The translations under genes and the position numbers were made by a program. DNA of 64,000 nt from Georgenia soli (GTDB taxonomy: Bacteria; Actinomycetota; Actinomycetes; Actinomycetales; Actinomycetaceae): the NCBI RefSeq assembly GCF_002563695.1, contig NZ_PDJI01000004.1:2294001-2358000 (forward strand), given 5' to 3'. Of the stretch, positions 57,052 to 64,000 are shown piece after piece (position 1 is the stretch's first letter; every line of letters starts with the position of its first letter). Below the pieces are notes generated by a model that searched no databases, was not told the origin of the DNA, and saw nothing but the letters and a program-made list of their open reading frames with translations.

Positions 57052-58284
57052 CTACTGCTGCTGCGCCTCGCCGGCCGCCGTCGTGGCGGGGAGGGAGGGG
57101 TCGAGGACCACCTTGACGGCGCCGTCGTCCTTCTTCTGGAAGATCTCGTACCCGTGCGGCGCGTCCTCCAGCGACATGCGGTGGGTGCGCAGGTCCAGGA
57201 CGCCGAGCGGGTCGGCCGGGTCGCTGACCAGCGGCAGCACGTCGTCGATCCAGCGACGCACGTTCGCCTGGCCCATGCGCAGGTTGAGCTGCTTGTCGAA
57301 CATGTCCATCAGCGGCATCGGGTCGACCATGCCGCCGTAGACGCCGGAGAGGGAGACGGTGCCGCCCCGGCGTACCACGTCGATCGCCGCGTGCAGCGCC
57401 GCCAGGCGGTCGATGCCCGCCTTGGTGAAGAGCGGGCGGGCGAGGAAGTCGGGCAGCATCCCGGCGCCGGCCTGCACGCCCTTCGCGACGGGGGAGCCGT
57501 GCGCCTCCATGCCGACGGCGTCGATCACCGCGTCGGTGCCGCGCCCGCCGGTGAGGTCCCTGATCGACTCGCCGAAGTCGTCGCCGGCGTCGTTCAGGTC
57601 CAGCGTCGAGATGCCGTGCCGCCGTGCCATCGCCAGCCGCTCGGGGACCAGGTCCACACCGATCACCTGGGAGGCGCCGAGGTGGCGGGCGATCCGGGCG
57701 GACATCTGCCCGATCGGGCCCAGCCCCAGCACGGTGACGGTGCCGCCGGGCGGGATGTCGGCGTACTTCACGGCCTGCCAGGCCGTGGGCACGACGTCGG
57801 AGAGGTAGAGGTAGCGCTCGTCGGGCTCGCCGTCGTCGGGGACGGGGACCGGGCCGTAGTGCGCCATCGGGACGCGCAGGTACTCGGCCTGGCCACCCGG
57901 GACCTGCCCGTAGAGCTTGGTGTAGCCGAAGAGCGAGGCACCCTTGCCGTGCTCGTGGTTCTGGGTCGTCTCGCACTGCGTCTGCAGGCCCTGGGTGCAC
58001 ATCCAGCAGGAGCCGCACGCGATGACGAAGGGGATGACCACGCGGTCGCCGGGCCTGATGTGGGTGACGTCGGCGCCGACCTCCTCCACGATGCCCATCG
58101 GCTCGTGGCCGAGTACGTCACCGGGCTCGAGGAACGGGCCGAGCACCGAGTACAGGTGCAGGTCCGACCCGCAGATGGCGGTGGACGTGATGCGCACGAT
58201 GGCGTCGGTCGGGTCCTTCAGCGTGGGGTCCGGGACGTTCTCGACCCGGACGTCCTCCTTGCCCTGCCACGTCAGTGCGCGCAC
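57052..58284 (-). CDS. Zinc-dependent dehydrogenase (formaldehyde-dehydrogenase-like)
   Basis: 410 residues, longer than the standard alcohol dehydrogenase, as in glutathione-independent formaldehyde dehydrogenase-like MDR proteins. Catalytic zinc site ICGSDLHLY and GHEPMGIV, Cys cluster ACGSCWMCTQGLQTQC, cofactor loop GLGPIGQMSARIA, plus an inserted segment (HEHGKGASLFGYTKLYGQ) typical of that group. GTG 58284 follows GAGGAGAAC. It lies just upstream of the fused epimerase on the same strand. It may detoxify aldehydes; the substrate is not proven. Confidence 0.9.
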   Translation of the reverse strand: MRALTWQGKEDVRVENVPDPTLKDPTDAIVRITSTAICGSDLHLYSVLGPFLEPGDVLGHEPMGIVEEVGADVTHIRPGDRVVIPFVIACGSCWMCTQGLQTQCETTQNHEHGKGASLFGYTKLYGQVPGGQAEYLRVPMAHYGPVPVPDDGEPDERYLYLSDVVPTAWQAVKYADIPPGGTVTVLGLGPIGQMSARIARHLGASQVIGVDLVPERLAMARRHGISTLDLNDAGDDFGESIRDLTGGRGTDAVIDAVGMEAHGSPVAKGVQAGAGMLPDFLARPLFTKAGIDRLAALHAAIDVVRRGGTVSLSGVYGGMVDPMPLMDMFDKQLNLRMGQANVRRWIDDVLPLVSDPADPLGVLDLRTHRMSLEDAPHGYEIFQKKDDGAVKVVLDPSLPATTAAGEAQQQ

Positions 58285-58429
58285 GCGTTCTCCTCTTCTC
58301 TGCGGGGGTGCGGTGTGTGCCGTCGGCCGGGCGCGGCGGTCGGCCCGCGGGCGGGCTGGGCCCACGTGTCGTCCCGGCGGGCGGACCTGCCCGGGGCGAC
58401 GGCGAACCTGTGCCCGGGGCGTTCGTGCC

Positions 58430-58579
58430 TCAGGCGCCGCCGGAGTCGTCCGCGCCGTTCTCACCCTCGGCCTGGTCGGGCTGGTCGGCGGGCTCGCGCG
58501 ACTCCAGCTGCTCCGGGTCGGCGTCAGGGTCCTGCGACGCGTCGTACGGCTGCTCGGAAGGTGTGGTTGTGTCGCTCAT
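58430..58579 (-). CDS. 49-residue acidic protein
   Basis: MSDTTTPSEQPYDASQDPDA followed by Glu/Asp/Gln-rich sequence to GADDSGGA. Disordered, no motif. The ATG at 58579 lacks a clear ribosome site. Small acidic proteins of this kind are common in actinobacteria. It lies upstream of the dehydrogenase gene. Confidence 0.45.
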   Translation of the reverse strand: MSDTTTPSEQPYDASQDPDADPEQLESREPADQPDQAEGENGADDSGGA

Positions 58580-58735
58580 GGGACCAACGGTGGCACCGCC
58601 GTCGGAGCGCCGCATCCGGGCAGCACCGGCCGGGGGCCTCGGGTGGTGCGGGTCCGCGCCCGCCAGGATGCGGCGGAACGCCTGCCCGCACCCATGCGGT
58701 CCGAACTCCTGCCGGCGACGACGGAAGGGAGCAGC

Positions 58736-59347
58736 ATGGGACCAGGACCAGAGTCTTGCGCGGCGGAGCGGCGTCCCGACGGAGCGCCCCGCGGGAGGGA
58801 CGGAACCGTGGCCGGTGAAGGATCGACGCGGAAACAGCTCGCCGGGGACGCGTTGGCGGCGGTCGTCGCGGGGCTCTGGGCGGCGTGGGCCATGAACAGG
58901 ACCACCACGGCCTTCTACGAGCGGCAGTCCGAGGCGTCGAGGCGCCGGGAGGAGGCCAGCGAGGGCGTCGCCTACGCCGTCGTCATCCAGAAGGCTGTGG
59001 CGCTGGTGGGCAGGGAGGTGGAGCCGGAGCGCGCGGAGCGCCTCGGCGAGGCCTTCCACTACGCGACGGGAGCGGTGCTCGCGCCGGGGTACGTCGTGCT
59101 GCGGCGACGGCTCGGCCTGCGCCCCGTGACCGCGGGGCTGGCCTACGGGCTGTCCGTCGCCGTCGTCGTCGACGAGGTGGCCAACCCGCTGCTCGGCTTC
59201 ACGGCGCCGCCCCGGGCGTACCCGTTCGCGACCCACCTGCGCGGGCTCGCCGGGCACGTGGTCTACGGGCTCACCGTGGCCGGCCTGTTCGAGGTGATGA
59301 CCGGCCCGGCTGCCGCCTCTCGGCGGAAGGCCGCTCGCAGCGGCTGA
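58736..59347 (+). CDS. Membrane protein, DUF1440/YagU-like
   Basis: 203 residues. A polar N-terminus (1-35), then four hydrophobic segments: LAAVVAGLWAAWAM, FHYATGAVLAPGYVVLRRRL, AGLAYGLSVAVVVDEVANPL and GHVVYGLTVAGLFEV. The segment GTEVGVAWGL-like pattern of YagU is only loosely seen; assignment is tentative. ATG 58736 follows GGAAGGGAG. Function unknown. Confidence 0.65.
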   Translation: MGPGPESCAAERRPDGAPRGRDGTVAGEGSTRKQLAGDALAAVVAGLWAAWAMNRTTTAFYERQSEASRRREEASEGVAYAVVIQKAVALVGREVEPERAERLGEAFHYATGAVLAPGYVVLRRRLGLRPVTAGLAYGLSVAVVVDEVANPLLGFTAPPRAYPFATHLRGLAGHVVYGLTVAGLFEVMTGPAAASRRKAARSG

Positions 59348-59562
59348 AGGTGAGGCCCGGGGGCAAGGACCGGGCCGGTCGACCGGTACAACCGACCGCT
59401 GTCCGGCGGCATTCCGCCGAGCGCGTGCGGTCCGTCACTCCGGATGCGGGCCCCGGTGGTGCGTGCCACGGTGACTGGCAGCGGGCCCGTCCGGGCCGGA
59501 GAGCTGGACTCGGGCCCTACAGGCTCGGATGGGGCAGGAGGCGGGATGGCGGGGATCGACGC

Positions 59563-60530
59563 ATGAGCGCGGCGGTGGAGGACTCGCGCGTGACGGTGGT
59601 GGTGGCGAGCCGGAACCGCCGCGAGGAGCTGCTCGCCTCGCTGGCCCGGCACCGCGCGCCCGTCATCTACGTCGACAACGCGTCTACCGACGGCAGCGTC
59701 GAGGCGGTGCGCGAGGCGCACCCGCACGTGGAGATCGTCCGGCTGCGCCGCAACGCAGGAGCGTTCGCCCGCACCATCGGGGTCCGGCGTGCGCGCACCC
59801 CCTTCGTGGCGTTCGCCGACGACGACTCCTGGTGGGCGCCGGCGTCGCTTGCCCGCGCGGCCGGCACCCTCGCGCGGAACCCGCACCTCGGCCTGCTCAA
59901 CGCTCACATCCTCGTGGGCGCCGAGGAGCGGACCGACACCGTGTGCGACCTCATGGCACGGTCACCGCTCCCCGCCGTGCCGGGGATGTCCGGCGTCCCG
60001 ATCCTCGGCTTCGTGGCCTGTGCGGCGATGGTGCGCCGGGACGCGTTCCTCGCCGTCGGCGGCTTCGACCCCGTGGTGCGGTTCCCCGGCGAGGAGGAGC
60101 GCGTCGCGCTCGATCTCGCGACAGGTGGCTGGGCGCTGAGCTACCTCGACGACGTCGTCATCCACCACCACCCCTCGCCCGTGCGGCACTCGCCGGACCG
60201 GCGGACCCGGGCCATCACCCGCTCCGCGGTGCTGACCGCCGTCATGCGACTGCCCTGGCGGGACGTCGTCGGCCGTGTGCGGGACGCCTGGCAGGCAGGC
60301 GGGCCGCGCCGGGACGGCGTGCGGGACGCGCTGCGCGACCTGCCGGCCGCTGTGCGAACCCGTCGGCCCGCGCCGCCCGAGGTGCTCGAGCTGCTCACGC
60401 TTCTCGACGACGACGCACCCGCGCCTCGTCCGGCGGACGCCAGTGCGGTGGTGACCGAGCGACGAGCGCCCGCGTGGGCGGGCACGACCGAGGACGCCCG
60501 CGTGGGCGCCGGCAGCTATGGAGGCGACGT

Positions 60531-60534
<4 letters not shown>
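59563..60534 (+). CDS. Family 2 glycosyltransferase
   Basis: 323 residues, GT-A fold. VTVVVASRNRREELLASL is the nucleotide-sugar start, IYVDNASTDGS is the first conserved loop, and AFADDDSWWAPASL contains the DxD-type metal site. ACAAMVRRDAFLAVGGFDP is the acceptor region. It transfers a sugar from a nucleotide donor, probably to a cell-envelope glycan. The stop overlaps the epimerase start by four bases, so the two are coupled: the epimerase may make its donor. ATG 59563. Confidence 0.9.
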
Positions 60535-61517
<983 letters not shown>

Positions 61518-61684
61518 GGCGGTGCTGCGCGGCCGGCGAGAGGCGTTCTTCCCGCGCGCGCCGGGTGCTCGCGGCATGAATGACACGAGAGGTTCGCCGT
61601 CGAATTCAGTCGTCCATTCTCCGGCTGACGAGTTGCTCGGTCGGTTCGGGACTTCCCCCTCGCGTCGTGGGATAAGTTCCGTTC

Positions 61685-61945
61685 ATGTTGAGCGTTCCGC
61701 CAAAGATGTCGGCCGCCCAGATGTTCTGGCTCGGCGCCGGTCTGACTGCCTTTCAGTTCGTCTCGGAGTGGCTCCTGTACGGATCGGCAGTCGCGCTGAA
61801 CTTTCCCTCCGTCGTTCTGCTGGCCGTCGGCGTTGCCGGTCAGCTCGGCATCGGCCTGATCGTCGCCTCGATCATCGTCAAGGCGCTGATCGCCCCGAGA
61901 GCCACGCTCGCCGACACAGAGTCACCACATCGGGGAATCCCCTAG
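61685..61945 (+). CDS. Small two-pass membrane protein
   Basis: 86 residues with two membrane segments (AQMFWLGAGLTAFQFVSEWL and VVLLAVGVAGQLGIGLIVAS). ATG 61685; ribosome site weak. Lower GC than the upstream genes. Not recognised. Confidence 0.55.
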   Translation: MLSVPPKMSAAQMFWLGAGLTAFQFVSEWLLYGSAVALNFPSVVLLAVGVAGQLGIGLIVASIIVKALIAPRATLADTESPHRGIP

Positions 61946-62014
61946 AAGCGCCATACTTGGTGATCCCCCGGAGCCCGTCACTCGCGGCTCCGACTGGTCG
62001 AAGGGACGAGTTGA

Positions 62015-62293
62015 GTGCGAGAACGCCAGAGTAGCCTTTCCGGGACTGACCGAAGTCGGAGCCCTTCCGGTGGACGAGGGGTCTTGCCCGCAATCGTTAC
62101 TGCTCTTGCCGCGGTCGTCGTGGTGTACGTGTTCCTCGCTCCAGCGTCTGGGATCGACCGTCAACCACCCGAGTGCTACTCGTACTTGGGCTACGTGGTC
62201 CCGTGCGGATCCGGGGTATGGATCGGCGTCGCGCTCGCAGCAGCAGTTGTGTGTGGCGCTGTCGTGTACACGACCGGTCGACGCCGCAAGTGA
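62015..62293 (+). CDS. Small two-pass membrane protein
   Basis: 92 residues from GTG 62015. A basic, Ser/Arg-rich N-terminus is followed by two membrane segments (AIVTALAAVVVVYVFLA and WIGVALAAAVVCGAVVY) joined by a loop with two Cys (PPECYSYLGYVVPCGSG), and a basic TGRRRK end. It lies 69 bp after the previous small membrane gene. Not recognised. Confidence 0.55.
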   Translation: MRERQSSLSGTDRSRSPSGGRGVLPAIVTALAAVVVVYVFLAPASGIDRQPPECYSYLGYVVPCGSGVWIGVALAAAVVCGAVVYTTGRRRK

Positions 62294-62407
62294 GTGCGCC
62301 GTTGCCTCATGCTTCGTCGAAGACGTGTTCATAACCGTTGGCTACTGAGCCTTGCGACGGTGCGAGTTCAGCCGCGGTGCCGGCGTCTTGTGCACAAGGA
62401 TGTGACG

Positions 62408-63394
62408 GTGCACAGGAACGCAGATGGTGAACTACCTCGCCAGGAGTACGCCGTCGAAAAGGACATCACCGACCGCTCCGAAGCCACCTTCGTGTGCACC
62501 GCCACCCTCGAGGTGCTGCGCCCTCACCTGCGACTGGCGATCATCGACGCGTACACCGACTACGCCGACGAGCTGACCACTTCGGCCGCCACCGCCCAAG
62601 CATGGATCCGCCAGCGCGGGAGCCAGCAACGGCACCGATCGCTCCTGCACCGCCTCGGACTCTCGGACCCCGCGATGGCAGTCCACCTCGACCTCAGCCA
62701 GGAGGCCGAGTGGGAGATCCTGCGCGGCTACGCGCCCTGGTCAATTGGAGTGTGGCTCTACGGCCCAGGCGGCCTTGAGCTTGGCAGTTTCCATGATTCC
62801 GGCTACTCCGTCGTGGCGGCCCTGACCGACGAGGAGCGTGATGTGCTGGTCGACGAGCTCGGCCCCGTGGCCCCGCTCGTGCGCCTTGATGAGCTCCACG
62901 CCCGGCGAAAGGCACAACGCGTCACGGCGCGCCTTCACCGTCGTCGGCGGAGGAGCAATCAAACAGTCGGGCTGTGCTCGAACTTCTCCCACCCGGCGTT
63001 CGGTGTCATCGCGCTGTCGCAGGTTTCCGATCCTCTTCCGTTGGAGGAGCGAGACTTGCCGAGGTGGTTCAACGAGCTCCCGGAATCACGCCAGGACGAG
63101 ATGTTCAGATCGTGGTGGGAGGACGTGGTGACATGGCTGTCCACCGCCGGAGCCACCCGGATGCGCGTCCAGGTAGCTCCCTTCGACCGGGCACTCCTTG
63201 ACTCGGCGGGATTCCAGCGGGCGGACCCTCACACCTACGAAGCTCGGTGGACCCCCGAGCTCGGTCGGGCACTGCTCGAGGCGAACCCCGAGAGCATCGA
63301 AATCTGGGCGGAAGACAAACTGCTCCTCTCGCAGTACGCCACGTGGGACGGCGTGACGACCGAGCAGCCCATCGAACCACTGCGGAGGCCGTGA
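62408..63394 (+). CDS. Hypothetical protein, unrecognised
   Basis: 328 residues from GTG 62408, chosen for the AAGGA site seven bases upstream; the frame is open back to 62294. Soluble, with no signal or membrane segment. Distinctive blocks are VEKDITDRSEATFVC, EWEILRGYAPWSIGVWLYG and RMRVQVAPFDRALLDSAGF. Lower GC than the central part of the window. No domain can be named. Its neighbours are also unknown, so this may be part of an acquired segment. Confidence 0.6.
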   Translation: MHRNADGELPRQEYAVEKDITDRSEATFVCTATLEVLRPHLRLAIIDAYTDYADELTTSAATAQAWIRQRGSQQRHRSLLHRLGLSDPAMAVHLDLSQEAEWEILRGYAPWSIGVWLYGPGGLELGSFHDSGYSVVAALTDEERDVLVDELGPVAPLVRLDELHARRKAQRVTARLHRRRRRSNQTVGLCSNFSHPAFGVIALSQVSDPLPLEERDLPRWFNELPESRQDEMFRSWWEDVVTWLSTAGATRMRVQVAPFDRALLDSAGFQRADPHTYEARWTPELGRALLEANPESIEIWAEDKLLLSQYATWDGVTTEQPIEPLRRP

Positions 63395-63433
63395 CATCTG
63401 CACCGTGCACAAACGTTACTGACGACCTGCCCG

Positions 63434-64000
63434 TCATGACGTAATTGGTGAGGGGTCGTACGGCTCGTAGTGCCGGAGGGTGCTTGGGCCGCGCATGGAC
63501 CTGAGGGTCAGGCCGTGGATCGTCCGGGTGCTCAGCTCTGTGCCATCGGCAAGCCATACTCGGCACTCCGAGCTGCGGCGCCATGTTTCCTCTTCCGCGC
63601 GGCCCTTGCGCGCGGCTTCGAGGATCTCGCGGATTTCCGATCGGTTGGGCGCATCGTTGGCGCTGAGCTCGAAGCGGCAACCGTCGTGTCCGAGTCCCAG
63701 GATCACTTCGTCCGGGCCGACGATGATCGACAGCGGGATCGCGTGCTGGTTGTTCGGCACGACCTCGACTGCGCGCAGGCGCGGAGCCAGCTGTGTTTCG
63801 TTGACACGTGCGCTGGGTCGCACGGAGTCACAGAAGTCGTCGATCATGTTCCAGAGCGCCGCCGGGCCGGGCCGCTCGCCCTCGACGTCCGCGGGGGAGG
63901 GCCCTGAGAGGGGCGAACGGTTGTGGGCAGGTGGGTGGGTTGACGTCCACCCGGCAGAACGGGCGAAGTCCGACAGGAATCTGCGCAGCTCAGACTCCGT
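63434..64000 (-). CDS. Hypothetical protein, 5' end outside the window (partial)
   Basis: The frame stays open from the stop at 63434 to the last base. The edge residues read TESELRRFLSDFARSAGW, so the start is probably only a codon or so beyond the window, and the 137-residue frame starting at ATG 63847 is an internal Met. The visible 188 residues are soluble; IPLSIIVGPDEVILGLGHDG and RKGRAEEETWRRSSECRVWL stand out. No family recognised. It converges on the gene at 62408. Confidence 0.6.
   Translation of the reverse strand, partial: TESELRRFLSDFARSAGWTSTHPPAHNRSPLSGPSPADVEGERPGPAALWNMIDDFCDSVRPSARVNETQLAPRLRAVEVVPNNQHAIPLSIIVGPDEVILGLGHDGCRFELSANDAPNRSEIREILEAARKGRAEEETWRRSSECRVWLADGTELSTRTIHGLTLRSMRGPSTLRHYEPYDPSPITS

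Overview
The window is very GC-rich chromosomal DNA with frequent GTG starts, GGAGG-type ribosome binding sites, 4-base ATGA/GTGA gene overlaps and many hairpin terminators. Gene content (large NAD-dependent glutamate dehydrogenase, class II B12-dependent ribonucleotide reductase, a MhuD-like monooxygenase, DUF222/HNH protein, RNase Z, a perfect actinobacterial-type LexA box) points to an actinomycete, probably of the Micrococcales. That placement is inference. I see no rRNA, tRNA, CRISPR array or replication origin.

Layout. 1-2.8 kb: a DUF222/HNH (13E12-type) gene broken by two IS3-family elements, with a perfect SOS box upstream. 3.1-8.3 kb: a small membrane protein and a 1617-residue NAD-glutamate dehydrogenase. 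8.4-21.4 kb: a housekeeping mosaic of hotdog thioesterase, M24 peptidase, alpha/beta hydrolase, Asp/Glu racemase-like protein, lipoprotein, Zn-alcohol dehydrogenase, rhodanese-SufE pair, FAD oxidoreductase, RNase Z, M23 peptidase and GntR regulator. 21.4-31.4 kb: a vitamin B12 block. It holds a PduO-type adenosyltransferase, a cobalamin riboswitch, an ECF uptake operon (surface DUF4430-like protein, EcfT, fused double ATPase, S component), a degenerate CPBP protein, and nrdJ behind paired NrdR boxes. 31.6-40.8 kb: carbohydrate kinase, cold-shock protein, acyltransferase, FAD dehydrogenase, aldo/keto reductase, CYTH protein, VTT membrane protein, MhuD-like protein and acetyltransferase. 40.9-43.5 kb: a small-protein cluster with a ribbon-helix-helix regulator and a DUF4097 protein. 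43.5-51 kb: SDR protein, broken DUF1622 gene, patatin phospholipase, ECF sigma/SUMF1-like/membrane protein operon and YbdK-type ligase. 51-58.6 kb: membrane protein, secreted ThuA protein, two Zn-alcohol dehydrogenases flanking an epimerase fused in frame to a helical domain. 58.7-61.5 kb: membrane protein, glycosyltransferase and nucleotide-sugar epimerase. 61.6-64 kb: four unrecognised genes of visibly lower GC, the last leaving the window.

How parts work together. The clearest system is cobalamin supply: a B12-sensing leader controls an ECF importer, beside an adenosyltransferase that can make adenosylcobalamin and 2 kb from an enzyme needing that cofactor. A second theme is genome plasticity: nested insertion sequences, a REP-like palindrome present both between genes and inside the linker of the fused ECF ATPase, and several independent short tandem duplications (19-36 bp), one of which frameshifts a DUF1622 gene.
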